The notes: generated from the sequence alone by a model not told the origin. Positions 1 to 6,055 are shown, counted from the stretch's first letter. The stretch is DNA of 6,534 nucleotides from an uncultured Elusimicrobia bacterium (GCA_900321865.1 ONXP01000079.1:1-6534), one strand, 5' to 3'. Numbers and translations are program-made.

Positions 1-1948
1 CATTCTGAAAACTTTTAGCAATTTCCCCTTTTATAGAAACATCAAATGGAAGTTTTGTTGTTTCTTTTTTTAATTTTACATTTAAATCTGAATCCAAAAG
101 CATTACACTTTTTGGTGGACCATAAACACTAGGAACTTCTTCGGGTTTTTGGGCTGTACTATAAAGTCCCGATACTCCCAAATAATTATCCTCGTTTATT
201 TTATATTCTACCCTTCCCCCCAATAATGTTTGTTTATACTGCCCGCCATAGGGAAGATATTCATATGTTATTTCCAGAATGCTATCAGACTTAATTAAAG
301 AATTTTCTGTCAAAGTAATAAAGCCTATGTCATAATCTATAATATAATCTTCATCTTTTATTAATTTTATCCCGTCTAAAGTTATGCTTTCTGAGCCTTC
401 TACTATAGTTTTTCCTATGACATATGTCGCATTGCTAGATCTCTCAAAAAAATATTGAACCTCGATTTTATAAATAGAATTAGCGCTTTCTGTAATATAA
501 ATATCAGGATTAAGACTAGAAAAAGGCTCTTCTCTTTTGAACTTTAAAATTCCGTTATAATAATCTATATCAATAGAATTATAATTAAAATTATTCAAAA
601 TACTTTCATTGGCATCTATTACTCTAAAAATTAAATCTTCGCCTAAAGTTCCTCTAACAATATTAGTATTCCCCAAGTCATAATACCATTTTATTTCATT
701 ATCTACGGCATAATTATTATTTTCATCTTTTATCAATTTCAATTTTCCATTATCACTAGACAATTTTTCGCCATTTTTCTTTATATAATCTATAGCAATA
801 ACATAATTTGATGCTATAGTAGTTTTAAATTTAACCACCCCTTCATTAAGATCTAGCTCGTAATCAACTCCAGATTTCAATTTTTTAAGTAAATATTTCC
901 CGTCTAGTCCCCCACCATATCTTTCAAACTCCTTTTCAAAAACATTATAACCAGAAATTACACTAGACTGCTCAAAAATATAAATTTCTTCTGAACCTTT
1001 TTGGATAGGAAAATCTGATGTTTTTTGTTTATCACTAAAATACATTTTATAATAAGTTCTTTTTATATAATCTTTTTCATTTATAATAACATGCTCTTCC
1101 TGAGTATTTCCTTTAAATTCTTTTTTTTCAACTATTCCCTCTGTCTGTGAGCCGATTGCTAAAATGTTAAATTTATCGTATTTAGCTTTTAGCCTCAAAC
1201 CAAATAATATCCTTTTATACCCAATAAATTCAGTCTGAGGAAGTTCCAGCATTATATCGCCAAATGCTAATTCTTCAACGATTTCATCTTTTTCTGCATA
1301 AACTTCTTCTTCACCCTCATATGATATCAAATCACCTTTTTTATATCCTTTATAAAGAATTGACATATTTTTTTTATCAATTTCATTTTGATCATCATAA
1401 TTTATATTGACATAAATTTTTTTTCCTACTTTTCCATCCACTCTAAGTTGCATTTCCTGTCTCATATTGAGGCCATCTTTTATATCAGTTTGTAAGGCCT
1501 TATGATAAATTTCATCCGAATTTTTATAATCTATTTTCCCATACTCAAAGGCTATAGCTTTCCTGCCAGAAATAGCTAATTTTGAATGATATGGCAATGA
1601 TAAATTTATAATTTCCTCGTCATTTTCATTGTTTTCAATAAAAAGAAATTTTTTCCTTTTCTTTTTTTTAAAATTATTTTTATTTTGCACTTTTTTTTCA
1701 TAATTTTCATCCAAAAAAATTTCTCCAAAAGGTAAATTTTTTTTCATATAACTAGATAAAAGATAGCAATGAATATCTTTATTTTTATTATTTTGATCTG
1801 TTTTTAGATTAGAATTTTTTTGAATTTTAGTTATAAAATTATCTGCATATACAATTTCTAACTCGTTAGGATATAAAATTTTTACAAAAATTAAAATTAT
1901 AAAAAATAAAAATGCTAATTTGTGTAAAAATAATCGATTTTTTTTCAT
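1..1948 (-). CDS. SprA-like giant outer-membrane/cell-surface protein, N-terminal 649 residues (C-terminus beyond left edge)
   Basis: The frame stays open from an ATG at 1948 to the window edge: 649 codons without a stop. Residues 1-35 look like a signal peptide (basic start, hydrophobic 11-25, possible cleavage after VYA at 35). A Lys/Asn-rich linker follows to about 115, with a KKKKRKK run at 94-100. Residues 124-310 resemble the SprA N-terminal region: ISGRKAIAFEYG, a QLRVDGKVGKKIYVNINYDD stretch, AFGDIMLELPQTEF, FGLRLKAKY, AIGSQTEG and a DYIKRTYY end. A second unit at 515-565 has the pattern GSE-I-LDG-DY-IDY-G-ITLT. From 575, alternating strands (LLGGRVEYKI, LGVSGLYS) and LPFDVSIKGEIAKS look like the start of a beta barrel. 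In Bacteroidota, SprA is the T9SS outer-membrane translocon of roughly 2400 residues; that role here is inference. An in-frame ATG at 1957 is an alternative start; neither start has a clear Shine-Dalgarno. Last gene seen of a minus-strand operon. Confidence 0.72.
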   Translation of the reverse strand, partial: MKKNRLFLHKLAFLFFIILIFVKILYPNELEIVYADNFITKIQKNSNLKTDQNNKNKDIHCYLLSSYMKKNLPFGEIFLDENYEKKVQNKNNFKKKKRKKFLFIENNENDEEIINLSLPYHSKLAISGRKAIAFEYGKIDYKNSDEIYHKALQTDIKDGLNMRQEMQLRVDGKVGKKIYVNINYDDQNEIDKKNMSILYKGYKKGDLISYEGEEEVYAEKDEIVEELAFGDIMLELPQTEFIGYKRILFGLRLKAKYDKFNILAIGSQTEGIVEKKEFKGNTQEEHVIINEKDYIKRTYYKMYFSDKQKTSDFPIQKGSEEIYIFEQSSVISGYNVFEKEFERYGGGLDGKYLLKKLKSGVDYELDLNEGVVKFKTTIASNYVIAIDYIKKNGEKLSSDNGKLKLIKDENNNYAVDNEIKWYYDLGNTNIVRGTLGEDLIFRVIDANESILNNFNYNSIDIDYYNGILKFKREEPFSSLNPDIYITESANSIYKIEVQYFFERSSNATYVIGKTIVEGSESITLDGIKLIKDEDYIIDYDIGFITLTENSLIKSDSILEITYEYLPYGGQYKQTLLGGRVEYKINEDNYLGVSGLYSTAQKPEEVPSVYGPPKSVMLLDSDLNVKLKKETTKLPFDVSIKGEIAKSFQN

Positions 1949-1971
1949 AAAATGCATAAAAATTTTTATTT

Positions 1972-2361
1972 TTAAAATAGTTCAACAATTTTAATAAAGT
2001 GTAGTTCAAAATCTTTTATATTGATTTTTTTTATTAAAAATTTATCCTGACAAACAAAAAATTCTATTTGAAAAATATTTTTATATATGAGACTTTTTAA
2101 AACATTATTTTTATCAAAACAAAAATTTATATCATTTATGAAAAATGAATTTTGCTCTTTACTAAACATTATTTCTTTTTTAGAACCAAAAAATTTATTT
2201 TTATGAAAATTTAATATTTTTTCATCTTTAAACTTTTTTATTTTTTCTGAATATTTTGGCAAATCATCTAAAAAATTTCTATTATAAAGACTTATCATTT
2301 TTTCCAATTTTTTATCAAAATGTATATCAAAATTTTCTTTATCTACAAAGATTTTTCCCAA
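1972..2361 (-). CDS. hypothetical protein, 129 aa, TTG start
   Basis: I do not recognise this protein. It is 129 residues, with no signal peptide or membrane helix. The N-terminal half is charged and helical (Lys/Glu/Asp-rich, residues 8-65). The C-terminal half (about 72-125) alternates hydrophobic and polar residues, with many Phe and Ile, as in a small beta-rich domain (FFINDINFCF, IFQIEFFVC). No ATG lies upstream in frame. The TTG at 2361 is preceded by AAAAGGG with 6 bp spacing, so I take that as the start; the open frame continues upstream into the end of the previous gene without a standard start. It lies 28 bp after a secreted TPR-like gene and 14-23 bp before the SprA-like gene, so it is probably cotranscribed and may act with that surface protein. 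Very low GC and short length mean some risk that it is not expressed, but the tight operon placement argues that it is. Confidence 0.62.
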   Translation of the reverse strand: MGKIFVDKENFDIHFDKKLEKMISLYNRNFLDDLPKYSEKIKKFKDEKILNFHKNKFFGSKKEIMFSKEQNSFFINDINFCFDKNNVLKSLIYKNIFQIEFFVCQDKFLIKKINIKDFELHFIKIVELF

Positions 2362-2367
2362 ATAAAA

Positions 2368-2374
2368 CCCTTTT
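2368..2374 (-). promoter_or_regulatory. ribosome binding site for the 129-aa gene (supports TTG start)
   Basis: On the minus strand AAAAGGG lies 6 nt before the TTG at 2361. It is only a partial match to AGGAGG, but it is the best candidate upstream and the reason for choosing TTG over other non-ATG starts in the open frame. Confidence 0.4.
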
Positions 2375-2389
2375 AAAAAAAGGCTTATC

Positions 2390-3805
2390 TCAAGATTTTT
2401 TTTTATTTTCCAAGAAAATAAAAATTTTATAACTAAAATTTTTATTTTTTATTTCTAGATGTGTTTTTAGTGTAGTAATTTTTTGAAATGATAAAAAATA
2501 TTTTTCCAATAAATTATAAATATTTGAAATATCTTTTTTCAGGAAAAAGTCATAAATATCTTTTACAAAATCTGGATTAATAATTTTATAAAATTCTATT
2601 TTTTCATAAAAAATATCGTTTATTTTAAATTCTTTTGGCAAATCTTTATTTTTTTCAAATAAATTTTTTATTTCATCATATTTTTTGAATTTTAACAAAA
2701 TTTTAGAAAACTCATTCGTTATTTCATTAAATTTAAATACTAAATTTTCATCTTTTACATTTTCTAAATCTTTATACAAAGTTTTGTAAATTTTGTAATA
2801 CTTTAGAAAATCTTTATAATTTTTCAAATTATTCATTGTAATAAGCAAATCGTATAAAAAATTAATCTTTGAAATTTCTAAATTCTTATTTCCATTTAAT
2901 TTTGAAAAATTAGCTTTTTTCTTTTCATTTTTATAAAATCGCAAAATTTTTTCATTAGAAAATATTTCTTTTAGATTTAAACCCTTTTTATTATTTTCAA
3001 AAATTTCCAAAAAATCCGGACAATCTAAAAAATAATTTTCAAATTTTTCATTATTCTTTTTAATTTTATCAAAACTTTTAAAATCAATTTTTGAAAAAAA
3101 ATATTCTGCTTTTTTCTCTTCTTTTTTTCTTAAACTTTTTATTCCCAATAAAAAATCTATTTCATTTTTTAATAAAGGATTTCTTAGTTTTTTTATATTT
3201 TTTTCTAATATTTCTACAAAAAAATCATCATTTTTAAATTTCAAAAATTTAATTAAATTTACAACGAAAAAACATTTATAATTTATATTTTCCTCTAAAT
3301 TTATTAATTTTTCTAATTTTTCAATTACTTTTTCGTCATTTTGCAAAATTATATAAGAATTTGCCATATAAAAATTTTTCAATTTTTCTAAATAAAAACT
3401 TTTATACTCAGAATTCAAATTAATTTTTTTAAAAATTTCGTTAGATTTTTCATATAAATGCAAATTATATAAAATAATTCCAGATAAAAACCCAGCTAAA
3501 TCAGCTGAATTTTCTAAATCTTTTTCTAAAAATTCATATTTTGTAGATGAAATTTTTTTAGAAGTTGCTAAAGTTTTTAGAAAAATAATATGATTACCTA
3601 AGGCTCGTAAATCATTTATTTTGAATTTTTTTTTCTCTTTATTAAAATTTTTACAGTTTTTTGACAATTTTTCTTCTAAAATTTCACTAAAAAAACATTT
3701 TATATTTTCCTTTACCCAAACATCGAGATTAATATTTTTAGCAAATAAATCAGAAAATAAACAAAACGATAAAATAAAAAAAAATATTTTTTTTAAGTTT
3801 TTCAT
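2390..3805 (-). CDS. secreted helical repeat (TPR-like) protein, 471 aa, function unknown
   Basis: The protein starts MKNLKK, followed by a hydrophobic stretch (residues 7-21) and a likely signal peptidase I site after LFA (residue 22), so it is probably exported to the periplasm or surface. There is no good lipobox: Cys15 is preceded by Phe. The rest is almost entirely helical and charged. Several segments look like degenerate TPR/Sel1-type hairpins, for example residues 103-170 (LAGFLSGIILYNLHLYEKSN, then a Tyr/Ala-rich helix and EKLEKLI) and 212-240 (a KKAEYFFSKI helix). I see no catalytic motif. Composition is dominated by Lys, Asn, Phe, Ile, Leu and Glu, and the GC content is visibly lower than in the other genes. 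First gene of the minus operon with the 129-aa gene and the SprA-like gene, which suggests a role as a periplasmic scaffold or accessory of that envelope protein (inference). There is no recognisable Shine-Dalgarno before the ATG at 3805. Confidence 0.75.
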   Translation of the reverse strand: MKNLKKIFFFILSFCLFSDLFAKNINLDVWVKENIKCFFSEILEEKLSKNCKNFNKEKKKFKINDLRALGNHIIFLKTLATSKKISSTKYEFLEKDLENSADLAGFLSGIILYNLHLYEKSNEIFKKINLNSEYKSFYLEKLKNFYMANSYIILQNDEKVIEKLEKLINLEENINYKCFFVVNLIKFLKFKNDDFFVEILEKNIKKLRNPLLKNEIDFLLGIKSLRKKEEKKAEYFFSKIDFKSFDKIKKNNEKFENYFLDCPDFLEIFENNKKGLNLKEIFSNEKILRFYKNEKKKANFSKLNGNKNLEISKINFLYDLLITMNNLKNYKDFLKYYKIYKTLYKDLENVKDENLVFKFNEITNEFSKILLKFKKYDEIKNLFEKNKDLPKEFKINDIFYEKIEFYKIINPDFVKDIYDFFLKKDISNIYNLLEKYFLSFQKITTLKTHLEIKNKNFSYKIFIFLENKKKS

Positions 3806-3819
3806 AATTTTTATATTTT

Positions 3820-3848
3820 ACTATAAAAAATTTTTTAATCTATTTAAA
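3820..3848 (-). promoter_or_regulatory. candidate sigma70-type promoter of the minus-strand operon
   Basis: On the minus strand TTTAAA (3843-3848) and TATAGT (3820-3825) are separated by 17 bp. Transcription would start near 3813, leaving a leader of under 10 nt before the ATG at 3805. The -35 match is weak and AT-rich background produces such hexamers often, so this is tentative. Confidence 0.3.
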
Positions 3849-3856
3849 AAATTTTT
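3825..3856. other. two AnTn tracts 21 bp apart, likely curved DNA
   Basis: A perfect palindrome A6T6 (3825-3836) and an A6T5 tract (3846-3856) have centres 21 bp apart, two helical turns. Phased AnTn tracts are known to bend DNA. They lie between the divergent promoters and directly upstream of the plus-strand -35 elements, where they could act as an UP-element or nucleoid-protein site. In such an AT-rich genome chance is a real alternative. Confidence 0.35.
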
Positions 3857-3859
3857 CAT

Positions 3860-3895
3860 TAGACTTTTTACAAAAACTATGCTAAAATTTATAAA
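3860..3895 (+). promoter_or_regulatory. overlapping sigma70-type promoters for the aminotransferase gene
   Basis: Two candidate promoters are offset by 7 bp. The first is TAGACT (3860-3865), a 17-bp spacer, and TAAAAT (3883-3888), with an extended TGC just before the -10. The second is TTTACA (3867-3872), a 17-bp spacer, and TATAAA (3890-3895). Either would give a leader of about 17-24 nt containing the GAGG (3905-3908) that precedes the ATG at 3919. Confidence 0.55.
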
Positions 3896-3918
3896 TTTTT
3901 GTTTGAGGTTTAAATACA

Positions 3919-5100
3919 ATGATTTTTACCCCTTCTAAAAAAATTCAAAATTTACCTAGATATATATTTACAATAATTAACGATCTAAAAAAAGAAGCTT
4001 ACGAAAAAAAGCTAGATGTCATAGATTTAGGTATGGGAAATCCGGATCTTCCTACACCTAGCCATATCGTAAATAGGCTCTGTGATTCTGTTGTTTATCA
4101 CCCTAATACTCACAGATATCCACAGGCAAAAGGTATGCCAAAGTTCAGGGAAGCTATTAGCAAATGGTATAAAAAAAGATTTGATGTCTCGTTAGATCCA
4201 GAAACAGAAGTTTTAGCTCTTATTGGTTCAAAGGAAGGTCTAGCTCATTTATGTATGTCATTTTTAGATCCTTTAGATTATGCACTCACCACTAACCCAG
4301 CATATCCTGTTCATTTAAATGGCATATATTTGGCAGGAGGGATTCCATACAGCATGCCGATTACAGAAAAAAATGATTATCTCCCAGAACTTGATAAAAT
4401 TCCAGAAGAAGTCGCAAGAAAAGCTAAAATAATGTTTTTAAATTATCCTAATAATCCCACAACTGCTGTTATAAAAGATAAAAATTTTTTTAAAGAAGTT
4501 ATTAAATTTGCAAAAAAATATGAAATAATAATCTGTCATGATAATGCATATTCTGAGATATCTTTTGATGGATATGTTGCTCCTTCTTTTTTGGAGGTAG
4601 AAGGTGCGAAAGATGTCGGGGTAGAATTTCATTCACTTTCAAAAACATACAATATGGCAGGTTGGAGAATAGGATTTGTCGTAGGGAATAGTGATATTTT
4701 AAAATATTTAGAAAAATTTAAAAGCTATTTAGATTATGGAGTTTTTACGGCTATTCAGTTAGCAGGAGCGGTTGCACTAACATCTAGCCAAAAATATGTA
4801 GAAGAAAATTGCAAACAATATGCTCACCGAAGGGATAAATTTATAAAATATTTAGAAAAAATTAATTGGCATATAAAAAAGCCTTTAGCCACTATGTATC
4901 TCTGGGCAAAAATTCCAGAAAAATTTATTAGTTTAGGCTCATTAGAATTTACTAAAAAATTGATAAAGGAAACAGGCATAGTTATGACACCAGGTATTAG
5001 TTTTGGAGAATACGGCGATGAATATGTTAGAATTTCACTTTGCACACATATTAATAGATTTTATGATGCTTATCTCAGATTGAAGAAATTTTTGAAATAA
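3919..5100 (+). CDS. alaC: PLP-dependent class I/II aminotransferase, AlaC-type (glutamate-pyruvate aminotransferase)
   Basis: A cytosolic fold-type I aminotransferase of 393 residues, complete for the family. It likely interconverts pyruvate plus glutamate with alanine plus 2-oxoglutarate. Visible landmarks are GMGNPDLPTP (38-47), GSKEGLAHL (103-111) at the cofactor phosphate site, NYPNNPT (175-181) with the conserved Asn, HDNAYSEI (207-214) with Asp208 and Tyr211, SLSKTYNMAGWRIGF (239-253) with the Schiff-base Lys242 and Arg250, and Arg371 in EYVRISL for the substrate carboxylate. Recalled E. coli AlaC matches closely across the length, including the N-terminal LP-Y-F, the SY-DYG-FT segment (269-277) and KIPE with GSLEF near 331-344, so I prefer AlaC to the related LL-diaminopimelate aminotransferase; substrate specificity remains inferred. 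The ATG is preceded by GAGG with 10-nt spacing. It is transcribed alone, diverging from the envelope operon. Confidence 0.88.
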   Translation: MIFTPSKKIQNLPRYIFTIINDLKKEAYEKKLDVIDLGMGNPDLPTPSHIVNRLCDSVVYHPNTHRYPQAKGMPKFREAISKWYKKRFDVSLDPETEVLALIGSKEGLAHLCMSFLDPLDYALTTNPAYPVHLNGIYLAGGIPYSMPITEKNDYLPELDKIPEEVARKAKIMFLNYPNNPTTAVIKDKNFFKEVIKFAKKYEIIICHDNAYSEISFDGYVAPSFLEVEGAKDVGVEFHSLSKTYNMAGWRIGFVVGNSDILKYLEKFKSYLDYGVFTAIQLAGAVALTSSQKYVEENCKQYAHRRDKFIKYLEKINWHIKKPLATMYLWAKIPEKFISLGSLEFTKKLIKETGIVMTPGISFGEYGDEYVRISLCTHINRFYDAYLRLKKFLK

Positions 5101-5115
5101 AAAATATTTTTTTTC

Positions 5116-5142
5116 TTGTATTATGTTTTTATTTAAATACAA
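5116..5142 (+). terminator. weak hairpin after the aminotransferase gene
   Basis: TTGTATT (5116-5122) pairs with AATACAA (5136-5142) across a 13-nt loop, and is followed by a T-rich stretch (ATTTTATTTTA). Only one G-C pair is present, so as an intrinsic terminator it would be weak; its position 16 nt after the stop is suitable. Confidence 0.28.
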
Positions 5143-5313
5143 ATTTTATTTTACTAACTTCATAGGAATTTTTTTTAGAAAATGATTTTAAAAGATTTGT
5201 TTAAATATGATATATTTTTGTGTATTAGAAAAAATTTTTTAAATTTTATATACAATTATAAGATCAAAAATAACATTTCTAAAACAATAAATTATTATTT
5301 AAAAAATAGATTT

Positions 5314-5338
5314 TTTCTTTATGAAAATGAAAAAGAAA
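5314..5338 (-). terminator. candidate hairpin downstream of the tRNA
   Basis: On the minus strand TTTCTTT (5338-5332) pairs with AAAGAAA (5320-5314) across an 11-nt loop, starting 8 nt after the tRNA 3' end. A T-run follows only after several bases (near 5304-5309), so the geometry is imperfect. T-rich sequence directly after the tRNA (5341-5345) may itself aid termination or processing. Confidence 0.25.
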
Positions 5339-5345
5339 TAAAAAA

Positions 5346-5419
5346 TAGCGGAGGAGGGATTTGAACCCCCGACAAACGGATTATGATTCCGCTGCTCTAA
5401 CCAACTGAGCTACTCCGCC
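5346..5419 (-). tRNA. tRNA with CAT anticodon, probably elongator tRNA-Met
   Basis: A complete 74-nt cloverleaf reads on the minus strand. The acceptor stem GGCGGAG/CTCCGCT has a G1-U72 wobble and discriminator A. The D-arm is GCTC/GAGC with AGTTGGTTA, the anticodon stem is GCGGA/TCCGT with loop ATCATAA, the variable loop is TTGTC, and the T-arm is GGGGG/CCCTC with TTCAAAT. The anticodon CAT lies at 5383-5385. The GGCGG...CCGCTA acceptor with G1-U72 resembles Bacillus-type elongator tRNA-Met. A C1-A72 initiator is excluded, but tRNA-Ile2, whose C34 is changed to lysidine by TilS, also carries CAT and cannot be ruled out by eye. The 3' CCA is not encoded (TTT follows A73), so it must be added by a nucleotidyltransferase. 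Confidence 0.93.
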
Positions 5420-5430
5420 GATATCTGTTT

Positions 5431-5459
5431 ATATTATTTTAAAAAAAATATTTTGTCAA
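5431..5459 (-). promoter_or_regulatory. strong sigma70-type promoter for the tRNA
   Basis: On the minus strand a perfect TTGACA (5454-5459) and TAATAT (5431-5436, five of six to TATAAT) are separated by exactly 17 bp. Transcription would start near 5424, about 5 nt before the mature tRNA 5' end at 5419. This is the best promoter in the window. It lies within the leader of the divergent pyrE gene. Confidence 0.8.
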
Positions 5460-5466
5460 TAAAAAA

Positions 5467-5471
5467 GAGAG
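5467..5471 (+). promoter_or_regulatory. ribosome binding site for pyrE (decides ATG 5477)
   Basis: GAGAG ends 5 nt before the ATG at 5477. An in-frame TTG at 5453 would extend the protein by 8 residues, but it has no such signal and coincides with the tRNA -35 element, so the ATG is preferred. Confidence 0.6.
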
Positions 5472-5476
5472 TAAAA

Positions 5477-6055
5477 ATGGTAGATATTAAACAAAAATTT
5501 ATTGAATCAAATGCTTTATTAAATGGACATTTTTTATTGTCTAGCGGTTTGCACAGTAAATATTATATGCAATCAGCCTTAGTCTTAAAAGACCCAAAAT
5601 ATGCAGAATTTTTAGCTAAAATGTTAAAAGAAAAAATAAATTTGATAACAAATGATTATAATTTAGTTGTCTCCCCTAGCATGGGAGGAGTTATAATAGG
5701 ACATGAAGTAGCCAAAGCTCTTGGAGTAAATTTTTTATTTTCAGAGAGAGTTGATGGTAAAATGATTCTTAGAAGAGGTTTTAATATAGAAAAAGGGTCA
5801 AAAATAGTCATTGTAGAAGATGTTTTTACCACTGGGAAATCGACTAAAGAAGTAATAGAGCTTGTATCACAATACGAAGCTAAAACTGTTATTTGTGCTT
5901 CGATAGTTGATAGAAGTGATGGAAATTTAGACTTTAAAATTCCATATGTTTCCTTATTATCTTTGGACATAAAAAGTTATTCTAAAGAAAATTGTCCTAT
6001 GTGTAAAAAAAATATTCCATTAGAAAAACCTGGTAGCAGATTTTTAAAAGTTTAG
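5477..6055 (+). CDS. pyrE: orotate phosphoribosyltransferase
   Basis: PyrE condenses orotate with PRPP to give orotidine 5'-monophosphate and pyrophosphate, the fifth step of de novo UMP synthesis, in the cytosol. The 192-residue protein has the family landmarks: GHFLLSSGLHSKYYMQ (17-32), VVSPSMGG (64-71) followed by IGHEVA, FSERVDG (88-94), LRRGF (98-102) and the PRPP-binding loop VIVEDVFTTGKS (near 111-122). VDRSDG (144-149) follows. It ends with CPMC (173-176) and KPGSR (184-188), a Cys pair and tail seen in one PyrE subgroup that is about 190 residues long. No key residue appears missing. It diverges from the tRNA, with only 57 bp between them, and is followed 9 bp later by nnrE, so the two form an operon. 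No plus-strand promoter is obvious in the short leader. Confidence 0.95.
   Translation: MVDIKQKFIESNALLNGHFLLSSGLHSKYYMQSALVLKDPKYAEFLAKMLKEKINLITNDYNLVVSPSMGGVIIGHEVAKALGVNFLFSERVDGKMILRRGFNIEKGSKIVIVEDVFTTGKSTKEVIELVSQYEAKTVICASIVDRSDGNLDFKIPYVSLLSLDIKSYSKENCPMCKKNIPLEKPGSRFLKV

Larger units (their letters stand above)
5101..5345. other. AT-rich intergenic region between convergent alaC and tRNA
   Basis: This 245-bp gap separates the end of the aminotransferase gene from the 3' end of the oppositely oriented tRNA. Apart from two AT-only or nearly AT-only hairpins I see no gene or binding site. A 60-codon plus-strand frame starting at 5182 is unlikely to be real because it ends inside the tRNA. 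Confidence 0.6.

Noticed and set aside
2440-2640. Repeated T-run/A-run motifs suggesting a repeat array
   Set aside because: They have no fixed unit or spacing and are explained by Lys and Phe codons in a very AT-rich gene.
3778-3805. Lipoprotein signal in the 471-residue protein
   Set aside because: The Cys at residue 15 is preceded by Phe rather than Gly, Ala or Ser, and lies inside the hydrophobic stretch; a standard signal peptidase I site fits better.
3621-3938. Plus-strand 105-codon frame
   Set aside because: It is antisense to the start of the secreted TPR-like gene, crosses the divergent promoter region and overlaps the alaC start; it is a by-product of low GC.
4438-4632. Minus-strand frame within alaC
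   Set aside because: Antisense shadow of a strongly supported aminotransferase gene.
4824-5045. Minus-strand frame within the 3' part of alaC
   Set aside because: Antisense shadow with no ribosome binding site or family signal.
5182-5364. Plus-strand 60-codon frame after alaC
   Set aside because: It has AT-biased content with no recognisable motif and ends inside the tRNA gene on the other strand; its last residues are a readout of the tRNA acceptor and T-arm.
5453-5476. TTG-started 8-residue extension of PyrE
   Set aside because: The family starts near the ATG at 5477, which has a GAGAG; the TTG overlaps the tRNA -35 element.
5656-5970. Minus-strand 104-codon frame within pyrE
   Set aside because: Antisense to conserved PyrE codons including the PRPP loop; no independent support.
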